Below are positions 8,268 to 17,473 of a stretch of 64,000 nt of DNA, one piece after another (within the stretch, counting starts at the first letter, position 1; every line of letters starts with the position of its first letter). The position numbers and the translations under genes were made by a program. This DNA is from CAZOZZ01 sp965247425. Lineage in GTDB: Bacteria; Acidobacteriota; Terriglobia; 20CM-2-55-15. The DNA lies in the NCBI GenBank assembly GCA_965247425.1, contig OZ252023.1, positions 4,774,001-4,838,000 of the forward strand. The letters run 5' to 3'. The notes beneath the pieces were generated by a model. The model was not told the DNA's origin, did not search any database, and saw only the letters and a list, made by a program, of their open reading frames with translations.

Positions 8268-10742
8268 ATGAACGATCTGATCTCCGACCTGAGGTTCACT
8301 CTTCGAAGCTTCCGGAGTCATCCGGCATTCACGCTGACCGCCGTATTGACACTGGCGTTGGGAATCGGGGTCAACGCCGCCATCTTCAGTGTGGTCAACG
8401 CCGTTCTTCTACGTCCACTTCCAGTGGAGTCGCCCGATCGACTTGTGAACGTGTACACAGGGGACGACACCGGTTTCAGGCACGCAACGAGTTCGTTTGC
8501 CGACTATGTCGACTTTCGCGACCAGAGCGACGCGTTCGAGGGCCTCGGGGCGCACTGTCCGATGTTTGCCAACCTCGATTGGGAAGGACGATCCGAGCTG
8601 GTGATGGGTGAACTGGCCACGTGGAACTATTTCCAGGTGCTTGGAGTCCGCCCTGCCCTGGGACGCTTCTTCCTTCCCGAAGAGGATGCAACCGAGCTCA
8701 CACATCCGGTGGCGGTACTGGGACACACCTTCTGGCAGAAACGTTTCGGCGGAAGCCAGGACACACTCGGACGGACCCTCAGCCTCAGCGGCACTAGTTA
8801 CACCATCGTGGAAATTGCTCCGGCCAGCTTCAACGGCACCTACGCCGGACTCACCGCCGACATCTGGATTCCACTGATGATGGCCGAAGGTGTGGAACCG
8901 ATGGGGTACCACTCCTCCGCCCCGTCCCCCGGAAACACGCTGATCGAAAGACGCGGCCGTCGCTGGCTCTGGATAGAAGGACGACTGGCTGATGGGATCT
9001 CCATGGAAACAGCCGGCGCCCAGTTGGACACGATCATGTCCCGCCTCGCTGCTTCGTATCCGGAATCCAACAAGGACCGACCGATCACGGTTCTCAAGAC
9101 AAACGATGTCCGAATTCATCCGGCGCTCGATAGAGCCCTTCCACCGGTAGCCGCGCTCCTGCTGGGAGTAGTCGGGCTCGTACTTCTGATCGCCTGCGCC
9201 AACGTCGCCAACATGTTCCTGGCAAGGGCGTCGTCTCGCCGGAGGGAGATTGCGGTGCGGCTGGCAATCGGGGCGGGAAGGTTGCGGATCATACGCCAGC
9301 TCCTGACCGAAAGCCTGACTCTTTCACTCGCAGGCGGGTTCCTCGGCTTTCTGTTTTCGCTGTGGGGCACACGGTTGCTGCTTGCGATCCAGCCACCGAT
9401 ACCGATGTCGATAACGCTCGATCTGGCCCCCGATGTCCGGGTGTTCGCGTTTGCCCTGCTGATTTCCGTCACGACGGGGGTGGTGTTCGGCATGGTACCG
9501 GCCCTCCAGGCAACGCGATCGGATCTTGTTCCGGACCTCAAGGGCTCCGCTCACAACCAGCAGAAGAGAAGACGCCGGCTGGATCTCCGCGGCTCTCTGG
9601 TCGTATCGCAGGTTGCGATCTCCCTGGTCCTGCTCATCGGGGCAACGCTGGTCATTCGAAGCCTCCGGTCGGCTGAAGCCATTGATCCCGGGTTCGAACC
9701 GGACCGGCTTGCCGTGATGACGTTCGCTCTGGATATGAACGGATACGACGAGGCCCGGGGAAAAGACTTCTACAGCACTCTGTTAGAACGATCGCGGGCT
9801 CTTCCGGGCGTTCTCGGTGCGACCCTGTCGGAGCGCCTGCCTTTTTCAATCAATATCCATCAGAGTTCCATCTTCATAGGAGGTGAATCGCGCCCGGAGG
9901 AAACACCCCTGTCGGTGGACACGACGCGGGTCGGGATCGACTACTTCGAAACGATGGACGTTCCAATTCTGGAAGGACGCGACTTCGGGCCGCAGGAAAC
10001 TCCGAGTTCCAGGCCGGTCGCCATCGTCAGTGACTCCATGGCGCGACGCTATTGGCCTGGCGAGCGCGCGGTGGGCAGGCTGTTCTCGCGCTTGAACGGA
10101 TCCACTTATGAGATCGTCGGCGTCGCGAGCGATTACAAAGTGCGTACGGTCGGAGAAGATGCCCGCCCGTTCATACACTATTCCCGCTCGCAGGGTTACA
10201 GCCCTTTCGCCAGCGTCCTGGTTCGGACCGAGGGTCCAGCGGTCTCGATGCTCGGTTCGCTTCGACGAGAAGCCGAAAAACTTGATCCCAACGTCCTTTT
10301 CATGCAGGCGACAACGATGAGGAACGAAATGGATAATTCCCTGTTCGGGGTCCGCGCAGGCGCCACGTTCCTCGGTGGATTCGGCCTGTTTGCTCTCTTT
10401 CTGGCCTCAGTCGGACTCTACGGAGTGATCTCCTGCTCAGTCGGTGAGCGGACCAGGGAGATCGGAACACGGATGGCTCTGGGGGCCAGTGGGGCGAATG
10501 TCGTCAGACAGGTCGTTGGCGAAGGCATGACCCTGGTCGGCGTCGGCATAGTGCTGGGTTCTCTGGCGGGAGCGGTCCTTGGCCGTGTGCTGACGTTTCT
10601 TCTTTACGGCATCAGCCCACTGGACCCAGTTTCGTTTCTGGCCGCCGGAGCCGTTCTCGGGATCGTAGCGTTCGGGGCCAACATCATTCCTGCTCGATCC
10701 GCTTCGCGTGTCGACCCCATGCTGGCACTGCGGGCCGAATAG
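8268..10742 (+). CDS. ADOP-type ABC transporter permease (MacB/FtsX family)
   Basis: This 824-residue inner-membrane protein has the duplicated layout of acidobacterial ADOP permeases. It starts with a short cytoplasmic lead (LISDLRFTLRSFRSHPAFT), then TM1 (LTLALGIGVNAAIFSV), a large MacB periplasmic domain (about 50-260) and the first FtsX block (about 290-400, ending in LKGSAHNQQ). A second half repeats TM, periplasmic domain and FtsX (about 690-815, with GERTREIGTRMALGAS). No ATPase gene is adjacent, which is usual for these orphans. The substrate is unknown; efflux or lipoprotein handling is a family-level guess. A TATAAAAGG box about 65 nt upstream may be the -10 region. The frame is intact. 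Confidence 0.9.
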   Translation: MNDLISDLRFTLRSFRSHPAFTLTAVLTLALGIGVNAAIFSVVNAVLLRPLPVESPDRLVNVYTGDDTGFRHATSSFADYVDFRDQSDAFEGLGAHCPMFANLDWEGRSELVMGELATWNYFQVLGVRPALGRFFLPEEDATELTHPVAVLGHTFWQKRFGGSQDTLGRTLSLSGTSYTIVEIAPASFNGTYAGLTADIWIPLMMAEGVEPMGYHSSAPSPGNTLIERRGRRWLWIEGRLADGISMETAGAQLDTIMSRLAASYPESNKDRPITVLKTNDVRIHPALDRALPPVAALLLGVVGLVLLIACANVANMFLARASSRRREIAVRLAIGAGRLRIIRQLLTESLTLSLAGGFLGFLFSLWGTRLLLAIQPPIPMSITLDLAPDVRVFAFALLISVTTGVVFGMVPALQATRSDLVPDLKGSAHNQQKRRRRLDLRGSLVVSQVAISLVLLIGATLVIRSLRSAEAIDPGFEPDRLAVMTFALDMNGYDEARGKDFYSTLLERSRALPGVLGATLSERLPFSINIHQSSIFIGGESRPEETPLSVDTTRVGIDYFETMDVPILEGRDFGPQETPSSRPVAIVSDSMARRYWPGERAVGRLFSRLNGSTYEIVGVASDYKVRTVGEDARPFIHYSRSQGYSPFASVLVRTEGPAVSMLGSLRREAEKLDPNVLFMQATTMRNEMDNSLFGVRAGATFLGGFGLFALFLASVGLYGVISCSVGERTREIGTRMALGASGANVVRQVVGEGMTLVGVGIVLGSLAGAVLGRVLTFLLYGISPLDPVSFLAAGAVLGIVAFGANIIPARSASRVDPMLALRAE

Positions 10743-10759
10743 GGAGGGCCCGTTGTGAC

Positions 10760-10806
10760 CTAGGAGCCGGTGGCGGGAAAACCCGGACTCCGCTGACGCA
10801 CCGGCT
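10760..10806. repeat. Inverted repeat beginning CTAGGAGCC downstream of the ADOP gene
   Basis: The arms AGCCGGTG (10765-10772) and CACCGGCT (10799-10806) enclose a smaller GCGGG-AAAA-CCCG hairpin. The left end begins CTAGGAGCC, the same nine bases that begin repeat families A and B, so this may be a decayed copy. There is no T-run, so a rho-independent terminator is less likely. Confidence 0.5.
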
Positions 10807-10898
10807 TACATTAGCTTGCGCGATTTGCAACTCTGGTTGCGCGTTCCGCAAATCCGATGGAACCCTGAGGCAAAACGCACCATGAGGAGAACGAAGTC

Positions 10899-11201
10899 AT
10901 GTTTATCGCGATGAATCGGTTCCGGATCGCACCGGGACGAGAAGAGGATTTCGAAAACATCTGGCGAGGACGGCAATCTTATCTGGACGAGGTTGCCGGC
11001 TTCAAAGAGTTTCATTTGTTGAAAGGGCCGACCGATGATCGATCGACGCTCTACTCGTCGCATTCAGTATGGGAGTCCCGCGAGACATTTGTCGCCTGGA
11101 CGGAATCGGAATCCTTCCAGAAGGCACATGCCCGTGGACGGGCACCGGAGGGAACCTACCTCGGACCGCCCGAATTCGAAGGCTTCGAGGTTGTGATCTG
11201 A
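10899..11201 (+). CDS. Antibiotic biosynthesis monooxygenase-like (ABM/HmoA) protein
   Basis: This 100-residue single-domain protein has the ferredoxin-like ABM fold. It begins MFIAMNRFRIAPGREEDFENIW, has a central FKEFHLLKGP strand and ends with the W-x-S/F helix (ESRETFVAWTESESFQKAH). HmoA/IsdG members degrade haem and others are quinol monooxygenases; the conserved Asn and Trp are compatible with either. A GAGGAG site precedes the ATG. Its stop overlaps the next gene's ATG (TGATG), so it is coupled to the secreted cyclophilin. The exact substrate cannot be told. Confidence 0.82.
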   Translation: MFIAMNRFRIAPGREEDFENIWRGRQSYLDEVAGFKEFHLLKGPTDDRSTLYSSHSVWESRETFVAWTESESFQKAHARGRAPEGTYLGPPEFEGFEVVI

Positions 11202-11926
11202 TGCCCGGTGTCCGCCGTTGCTTGATCGCGCTGGCGGCATGCTGGGCCTTCTTGGCCTGCACCAGCGCGCCAGGCGACGCTGGTGGCAACCAGTCCTCCG
11301 TGGCGAACGGTGGCGAAGACGCCGTCGCCACGACGACACTCGACATCCTGCTCGACCCGGATCACGCCGACTGGAGGGAGGAATCTCCGGATTCATTCCG
11401 GACACGCTTTGAAACCAGCGAGGGACCGTTCGTGATCGAGGTTCACCGTGCCTGGTCTCCCAATGGCGTCGACCTATTCTACAACCTGGTCCGACACGGG
11501 TTCTATGACGACCAACGCTTCAGTCGGGTCGTCGAAGGGTTTATCACACAATGGGGACTCTCGGGAGATCCGGACGTCACCCGGGCCTGGAAGGGACGGA
11601 CAATCCCGGATGACCCCGTTGTGGCGAGCAACTTACGGGGCTACATTTCCTTCGCGATGACGGGACCGGATACGCGGTCGACGCAGGTCTATATCAATAT
11701 GGTCGACAACACACGGCTCGATCGGCAGGGCTTCTCGCCGTTCGGACAAGTCGTTGAGGGCATCGAAGTCGTCGATCGCCTGTACAGCGGTTACGGTGAA
11801 GACGCCGGCGGTGGTATGCGAGCCGGGAATCAAGGGCCGGTGGAGGAAGGCGGCACCGCCTACCTCGTCGAACACTATCCGGAACTCGATTTCATCATCC
11901 GGGCAGAGATCGAATCCCGATCGTAG
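11201..11926 (+). CDS. Cyclophilin-type peptidyl-prolyl isomerase, lipoprotein
   Basis: I place the start at the ATG at 11201, which overlaps the previous stop and gives 241 residues. An upstream in-frame extension is only the shadow of the previous gene. The N-terminus is a lipoprotein signal with lipobox FLAC (cysteine at residue 22). Then comes a cyclophilin domain at about 65-235, with FYDDQRFSRVVEGFITQWGL, GYISFAMTGPDTRSTQVYIN and FSPFGQVVEGIEVVDRLY. It would catalyse proline cis-trans isomerisation of envelope proteins. The usual active-site FHR appears as FSR, so activity may be reduced. Confidence 0.88.
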   Translation: MPGVRRCLIALAACWAFLACTSAPGDAGGNQSSVANGGEDAVATTTLDILLDPDHADWREESPDSFRTRFETSEGPFVIEVHRAWSPNGVDLFYNLVRHGFYDDQRFSRVVEGFITQWGLSGDPDVTRAWKGRTIPDDPVVASNLRGYISFAMTGPDTRSTQVYINMVDNTRLDRQGFSPFGQVVEGIEVVDRLYSGYGEDAGGGMRAGNQGPVEEGGTAYLVEHYPELDFIIRAEIESRS

Positions 11927-11935
11927 CTGGGTGCC

Positions 11936-12322
11936 TCACTCCGTCGGCACTTCGCTCATCAGGACGAGATTGTGCTGGTCGGGATCCTGGAACCCTGCCA
12001 TCCAGAGCTCATACGCATCGGTCTTATGGACAACGTGTGGCTTCTGCTCGAAGTTCACGCCGCGCGATTCGAGAGTGCGACAGGCGTCCTGGATCGATTC
12101 GACACGATAGTAGATCAACGGGTTGGAACGAAAGTCGGGACGTTCCGCTTTACCCAGATAGAGGCGGATGCCGCCGCAATCGAAAAACGCCATATCCTGT
12201 CCCGGCACTTCGAACAGAAGCTTCATTCCCAAGACGTCACGGTAGAACGTGACAGATCGTGAAATGTCTTCCACGGTGATGTGGATCTGCCCGATAGAGT
12301 CCAGACCAAAGTCATCAGCCAT
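11936..12322 (-). CDS. VOC-family (glyoxalase/bleomycin-resistance fold) protein
   Basis: This 128-residue protein carries one VOC domain. It begins with a divalent-metal-type start (IGQIHITVEDISRSVTFYRD), then LGMKLLFEVPGQDMAFFDCGG, and ends with FQDPDQHNLVLMSE, the second metal-ligand strand. The His in the first strand and the final Asn/Glu region fit a metal site, so a dioxygenase or lyase role is possible. It is divergent from a MarR regulator, with 77 nt between them that hold a clear palindrome, so it is the likely target of that regulator. The substrate is unknown. Confidence 0.85.
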   Translation of the reverse strand: MADDFGLDSIGQIHITVEDISRSVTFYRDVLGMKLLFEVPGQDMAFFDCGGIRLYLGKAERPDFRSNPLIYYRVESIQDACRTLESRGVNFEQKPHVVHKTDAYELWMAGFQDPDQHNLVLMSEVPTE

Positions 12323-12360
12323 TGTTTCCTCCTTCCCGGAAACGGTCGAACTGTGTCATA

Positions 12361-12396
12361 ATTGATTAACAGTGTTAATCATTAACTAAGTTAACT
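12361..12396. promoter_or_regulatory. Probable MarR operator: 19-bp perfect palindrome plus partial half-sites
   Basis: TGATTAACA at 12363-12371 and TGTTAATCA at 12373-12381 form a perfect palindrome around one base. They are followed by TTAAC-TAA-GTTAA at 12382-12394. The block is AT-rich in a GC-rich setting and lies between the divergent VOC and MarR starts, the classical place for a MarR autoregulatory operator. The MarR ATG follows only 4 nt after the repeat. Confidence 0.72.
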
Positions 12397-12399
12397 ATT

Positions 12400-12849
12400 A
12401 TGTCAACCCCGCCCCTTCCCCAGGGACTCCCGAATACACAAACGACACGCGTCGCAAACCGTTTGCATTCCATCGCCATCCACCTCCTGCGGCGAGCCCG
12501 GAGGGTGGATCGAGGAACCGGGCTCAGCGCCGAGCGCCTGTCGCTGTTGTCGGTACTGGCGTTTACGGGACCGAAAACGATCAGCCAACTGGCCGATACC
12601 GAGATGGTGTCCCGTCCGGCAATTACCCGTATCGTCACATCGCTCGACGAGGCGGGCCTGGTCCGCCGGGAGCGCGGTACCGCGGACCGTCGGCAAGTGG
12701 TCGTTCAGGCGACCCGAAAAGGCCGGAGGCTCATGGACGCCGGGCGCCGACGCAGGGTGGAACGGATCGCCGGAGAGCTTGGACAGCTCAAGCGCAGCGA
12801 ACTGGCAGTTCTGGATGAAGCGACGAAAGTGTTGGAATCGATCGACTAG
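12400..12849 (+). CDS. MarR-family transcriptional regulator
   Basis: This 149-residue protein has a winged helix-turn-helix at about 40-110. The recognition region is KTISQLADTEMVSRPAITRIV, followed by the wing GLVRRERGTADRRQVVVQATRKG. Flanking helices would form the dimer interface. Its divergent partner is a VOC protein with a palindromic operator between them, so it probably represses both genes and responds to a small aromatic or electrophilic ligand. The ATG at 12400 leaves almost no room for a ribosome binding site behind the operator, so a leaderless transcript is possible. Its stop codon lies in a CTAG, 4 nt before a large inverted repeat. Confidence 0.88.
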   Translation: MSTPPLPQGLPNTQTTRVANRLHSIAIHLLRRARRVDRGTGLSAERLSLLSVLAFTGPKTISQLADTEMVSRPAITRIVTSLDEAGLVRRERGTADRRQVVVQATRKGRRLMDAGRRRRVERIAGELGQLKRSELAVLDEATKVLESID

Positions 12850-12853
12850 TTCA

Positions 12854-12954
12854 GACGCAAAGGCGCAGAGACGCAGAGATCTGATTTTCTTGTTCCCGGC
12901 TAATGGTCTCCGACAATCTCCCTCCGATCTCTGCGCCTCTGCGTCTCTGCGTCG
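12854..12954. repeat. Inverted repeat family F, copy 1 (CGCAGAGACGC type)
   Basis: The arm at 12854-12881 (GACGCAAAGGCGCAGAGACG...) is nearly the reverse complement of 12926-12954, with a 44-nt loop. Arms are about 28 bp. It is the same motif type as the elements at 60058 and 61540. It follows a gene end and could fold into a strong hairpin in RNA. Confidence 0.75.
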
Positions 12955-13046
12955 AGTTCTTACATCGGGCATGGTGCAACGTCAATTTTTGCGGAGAGCG
13001 AATCTTCCCAGGGTGGCGTTCACCGTTGTTCCGATACAATTGCGGT

Positions 13047-13442
13047 GTGTATCTGGTCGACGGCAACAACGTGATAGGGCAGCGGGTCGGCTGGCACCGC
13101 GACAAACCCGGGGCCCAGCGGCGACTGCTGCGGGAACTCGCCGATCTGAATCGGTCGGGGAGCGAGGAGGTGGCTGTAGTTTTCGACGGGCGTCCTCTCG
13201 GGGAAGTCGGGGACGGAGACAAACTCGACGGTGTCTCCGTCTACTTCGCGCGCCGCGGCTCCGATGCGGATCATCGAATGCTCGAACTGGTTCGGGAAGC
13301 CTCCGAACCTGCCCGGATAATCGCGGTGACCTCGGACAGACGACTCGACGAGAGCCTGAGGACACTGGGCGCCCGAACGATCCGCTCGGGGCGACTCCGC
13401 AAGATGCTGGACGAAGAAACTAGTGGTCCCCGCCAGATATAG
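13047..13442 (+). CDS. NYN/YacP-like RNase domain protein
   Basis: I choose the GTG at 13047, giving 131 residues that start directly with the domain: VYLVDGNNVIGQ. The first catalytic Asp lies in VDGNN, the next acidic positions in VAVVFDGRPL, and the last in IIAVTSDRRLDE, as in the PIN-like NYN fold of YacP/Rae1-type endoribonucleases. The frame stays open upstream to 12903 but that part crosses a repeat. The last six residues (SGPRQI) and the TAG stop come from the terminal inverted repeat of the element at 13421-13694, so the native C-terminus has been replaced. Confidence 0.78.
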   Translation: MYLVDGNNVIGQRVGWHRDKPGAQRRLLRELADLNRSGSEEVAVVFDGRPLGEVGDGDKLDGVSVYFARRGSDADHRMLELVREASEPARIIAVTSDRRLDESLRTLGARTIRSGRLRKMLDEETSGPRQI

Positions 13443-13694
13443 CGGTACTAGATTTCGGAGTGCAACGGTACCGGATTTGGGGGAGCGACGACGAGCCAAT
13501 GCTTCGACATTGTGAGGAGGAGCGACGCCAAAGACGGTGCCGTTCCGCCCGAACCCGTAGGGCCGATGGAGGTTGCTCCTCACGAACGCCAAACCATGTC
13601 GAAAGCTCACACTCACCACACGGTGGATCTCACCCATCAGTCCGCTCGCAACCTCCTTCGGAGCTAGTATCGCTATATCTGGTGGGGACCACTA
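13421..13694. repeat. MITE-like element, family C (TIR TAGTGGTCCCC...)
   Basis: The terminal inverted repeats are 31 bp (13421-13451 and 13664-13694) with two mismatches, beginning TAGTGGTCCCCGCCAGATAT. Inside is a second imperfect inverted repeat (GTGAGGAG / CTCCTCAC). Total length is 274 bp with no coding capacity. Both convergent neighbours use stop codons inside it: the left gene's TAG at 13440-13442 and the right gene's TAG at 13694-13692. A block near 13540-13590 recurs inverted at about 48283-48328. Confidence 0.83.
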
Positions 13695-14693
13695 TCGAAC
13701 GGGGCAGTCGACTCTCATGACCCTTGCGCGTCCGGCCACCGGCGGACCGGCAACGGCCCGCTGGGTGACGAACTCGGTGTCGTATAGAAATGCATCGCTT
13801 CCGGGCAGGTAAGCGACGGCTTCCTGTTGCTCCAGCAGTTCGATATCGATTTCCCGATAATCCACGCCCGACACCATCTCGGCTGCCGGTTTCAGATCCC
13901 CGTCGAGCAAGTCGAAGTAGAATTCGTAGGCATCCACGTAGCTGAGCACCAGGAATCGCGAACCGTCGCTAGCGATGTCCATCGCTGTCGGCACACGGCC
14001 GGAGAACGGGTCCGTGGTCAAAGCCGCAAAGTCCAGCGTCCCTACGAGTGTCGCTGTTTGCATGGCCCCACGCGCGTTCTGCCACTGGTCTTTCGAGAGT
14101 TTGAAGACTCTGGATGGCTGGACGGACCTCGCGAAAAAGTCCATTTCTTTCGTAATTATGACCAGGTCACCGCTTGGATGAATCGCAATGGATTCGGCGT
14201 CCGTAGGACCTCCAGGATATTGAAAGCGGACAATGTCAAGGGGCTCGACGGACGCACCAAACGTTTCCAGCTCCTCGATGATCACTATCCGAACTTCTGC
14301 CCGAACGGCATTGTTGTCGCCGAAATCAGCAATAAACAGGCACGAACGATTCGGGCCGCAGTCGCCCAAAGTCATGTCTTCGGTATCCCGTGGTTCGAAG
14401 CCCTCGATGGTGACGGTTTGAACAAGGCCTCCGGCGAGGTCGCTGAGAAAGAACCTGGCCGTGTCTCCCGAATCATTGATGTGGTATGCCCGACCGGGAA
14501 ACCTGGATGAAACTTCAAGGCCGCTGGCTTCGTTGATCAGGGCTGGATCCAGTGTGCCGACTTCAGTAGCGCGGCAGGGCTCCGCCGTGGACTCGGGTCC
14601 GGCACCGGGGTCTGGCGTTTCCTCGGTTGAAGGCATGCAAGCCCCGAGTGTCATGGCCAGGGCGAGGGCGGGGATGTAATGTGACGGATTCAT
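13692..14693 (-). CDS. Secreted lipoprotein, probable beta-propeller, function unknown
   Basis: This 333-residue protein has a lipoprotein signal ending LGAC (cysteine at residue 19), then a Thr/Pro/Glu-rich linker. The body has repeated short strands with Asp/Gly turns: INEASGLEVSSRFPGRAYHIND, SCLFIADFGDN, ESIAIHPSGDLVIITK, MDIASDGSRFLVLSY. This pattern suggests a six-bladed beta-propeller resembling esterase-like phytase or NHL-type proteins, but I cannot name the family. It is anchored in the envelope. Its TAG stop is the outer end of the family C element. It is monocistronic, with a frameshifted ADOP gene upstream on the same strand. Confidence 0.75.
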   Translation of the reverse strand: MNPSHYIPALALAMTLGACMPSTEETPDPGAGPESTAEPCRATEVGTLDPALINEASGLEVSSRFPGRAYHINDSGDTARFFLSDLAGGLVQTVTIEGFEPRDTEDMTLGDCGPNRSCLFIADFGDNNAVRAEVRIVIIEELETFGASVEPLDIVRFQYPGGPTDAESIAIHPSGDLVIITKEMDFFARSVQPSRVFKLSKDQWQNARGAMQTATLVGTLDFAALTTDPFSGRVPTAMDIASDGSRFLVLSYVDAYEFYFDLLDGDLKPAAEMVSGVDYREIDIELLEQQEAVAYLPGSDAFLYDTEFVTQRAVAGPPVAGRARVMRVDCPVR

Positions 14694-14818
14694 GCGTGAA
14701 ACCCGGAGAGACTGCCGCTGATTGTGCCCGGGTGGACTCTCGCGGCAATATCTACCCCCTACTTTTCACACAGGGGCGGCTGATGTGTCAACTTGGAGCG
14801 AAGCGATGCTCGTCCAGA

Positions 14819-17246
14819 TCACTCGGTCCGCAAGGCCACCATCGGGTCCACTTTCATCGCACGTCGGGCCGGAACGATCGACGCCCAGATCGAAACCAGT
14901 ACTGAGACGAGAGCGGAGCCGGCGAACGCTACCGGGTCTATCGGTTCAACCTCGAACAGAAAACCCGAAAGGAGTCCGGAAAGGAAGAACGACCCCAGGC
15001 CTCCGACCCCCAGACCCATGGCGGCAAGTAAAACACCTTCGGCCAGAACCGTCCGCACAACCTGAAGCCGGCTGGCGCCCAGGGCGGCCCGGATACCGAA
15101 CTCCTGAGTCCGCTGGCTGACCGAGAACAGAAGGATTCCGGCAACTCCCACTGTCGCGATCGTCAGGGCCAACAGCGAAAATATTCCGAACAGGGTTGCG
15201 TTCAGGCGTTGCGGCGCAATGCTCTCGGAGCGGAGTTCCTCCAGGGTCTGGATCGTGTCCACGGGCCTGTTGGGATCGAGAGCCCGGATGGTTTCAGCGA
15301 CTTCCGCTGTCAGTGGCTTGGCGTTTCCGGCGGATCTTACCAGAAAAGTCGAGAGGGCGAAGTTCTGTGCGGAAGCCTGAAAGAAGGTGTGAACCGGTTC
15401 GCGGTCGAGACCGTCGGACTTCGTGTCGGCAACCACGCCTATCACCGTGTACTCGGGGGACCATTGGCTGTTGCCGAGGTCGAACGAGATCCGACCCCCG
15501 ATCGGATCGTCTTGTTCAAAGTAGTAGTTCGCCATCGACGAGCTGAGTATCACCACGCCGGGAGTGTCCGGCGGGTCGGCCCGGGTGAACGAGCGCCCCT
15601 TGAGAAGGGTTGTACCGATTGTTTCGAAATAGCCGACGCTCACCGTCCGGAAGACCGACAATGGCGTTGTGGCGCCAGGGGTCCTGCCCTCGACTCTGAA
15701 CTCCCTGAACCTCGGGCTGGATCCACCGAGCGGTGCCGCCGACGCCATAGCCGCCGATTCCACTCCAGGATAGGTCGAGACGCGCTCGACAACCGAGTCG
15801 CCGAATTGTCGACGTTGTTCCTGGCTCTGCTGGTTGAAGTCCGGAGCCTGCAGCGACAGGACGTTCTCAAGGTCAAACCCGGGATCCACCTGATTGAGCT
15901 GAACCAGCGTCCGCACCAGCAGACCGGCGCCCACCAGTAACATGAACGAGAAAGCCAGCTGGCAAACAACCAGGACCCGTTGCGTGGGAACGCCCGCCTG
16001 TGGCCCGTCCCCCTCCCGCGGCGCTGAGCGAGACGCCAAGGTCACGTGTAAAACCAAGACGGGGCGCCCATGCAAAGAGAATCGCGGCACCGACCGCCAC
16101 CGTCAGCGTCAACGCAAGGACAGAGCCATCGACTCCGATTTCTCCGATGCGCGCGGTAAACCGCTGGGTGTAGGCCACCAGGAGATCCAGCCCGGCAACC
16201 GCCAGAATAACTCCAAGCAGGCCGCCGGCAGTGGACAGGATGAGGTTTTCTATCAAAAGCTGACCGCGCAGGCGCGATCCCGCGGCGCCCAGAGCCGCGC
16301 GAATCGCCAACTCGCGTTCACGGCGGATCAACCGGGTCAGAGTGAGGTTGGCCACGTTCGCACACGCAATCAGGAGCACGAACAGGGAGATGCCCAGCAG
16401 GATGAGAAGAGTCGGTCTGGCCTCAGAGGTCAGGTCTTCGATCCAGGGCGTGACGACGATCTCAATACCGGAGGACTCCGGGTAGTCCTCGGGGTAAGCC
16501 TCATGCAACCGCGTGGAAATCGCGAGAACTTCAGCACGTGCGGATTCGACCGTCGCACCGGGAGCCAGGCGGGCAAACACGTCGGTCATCCGATGCCTGC
16601 GCTGGTCCTGCATGGCCGCTCCCATGTAGTGGTCGTTCGCGGCATAATTGACGTAAAAATCCTGCTTCTGATCCGAAGCGTAGTGGGAACCGGGTGGCAG
16701 GACCCCAACGATCGCCGCCTGCTTGACTGTCAGGTTCAGCGTTTGTCCAACGACCGCAACATCGCCGCCGAACGCACGCAACCAGTATTCGTGGGTCAGG
16801 ACCGCAACCGGAGGCGAGCCCTCGGCTTCGTCTTCAGGAACCAGAGTGCGTCCTAACTGGGGTCGAATTCCCAGGACTTTGAAATAGTTGGCCGTGACCA
16901 GGCCACCCGTGGCCCGGTGCGGCTCGCCCCGGTCGAGCACATTGAAGGTCCAGTCGCCGAACTCGACCACCTCGTCGAAACTCTTGGCCTGTTCGCGATA
17001 ATCGGCGACCTCGGGGAACGAGAACATGACGTTCGGGATGCCGGCCCGTGTAACCGCCTGATCGAGATACATGATCCGGTCGGCGCCGGGATATGGCAGA
17101 GGCCGCAGCAAAACGCCATTGATGACGCTGAAGATAGCAGTGTTGGCTCCGATGCCCAGACCCAGGGTCAGGACGAAGGCAATGGCGTACCCGGGTACTC
17201 GCCGAAGACTGCGAACAGCAAAGCGAAAGTTGCCGACAAGATTCAT
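14819..17246 (-). pseudogene. ADOP-type permease with a frameshift near 16010
   Basis: The ATG at 17246 opens a normal ADOP N-terminal half (MNLVGNFRFAVRSLRRVPGY, then TLGLGIGANTAIFSVINGVL, MacB domain, FtsX block with NLTLTRLIRRERELAIRAAL). After the LSAAG stretch near 16020 the homology moves to a second frame that carries GPQAGVPTQRVLVVCQLAFS and the whole C-terminal half down to VDPMVALRTE at 14819. The switch lies in a G-rich run (GGGAGGGGGACGGG on the coding strand). One indel would restore about 800 residues, the normal length. It is either real decay or a homopolymer sequencing error. The original frame ends at 15873. Confidence 0.85.
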
Positions 17247-17273
17247 GACCTCTCCTCTAGATAATCTACAATT

Positions 17274-17302
17274 AACGTATCAACGGCCTTGTAGGTTGTC
17301 AA
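17274..17302 (-). promoter_or_regulatory. Candidate sigma-70 promoter for the ADOP pseudogene
   Basis: On the minus strand a perfect -35 box TTGACA (17302-17297) is followed by 17 nt and TACGTT (17279-17274), 28 nt before the ATG at 17246. A GAGGAGAGG stretch just before the ATG is the ribosome binding site. Confidence 0.5.
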
Positions 17303-17473
17303 CAAGGAACATGAGTAGAGATCCGACGCCGCGGCAAGTGTGGAAGCAGTACACCGCGGCTGTCGATCAGGTGATGGAACAGACCATGCGTGATTGGAGG
17401 AAATTTGTCCACTGGCGCTTCTTGCTGTCGGACTTCGATACGAGCAGATCAATAGCCGGGCAGCGCGCATGGC

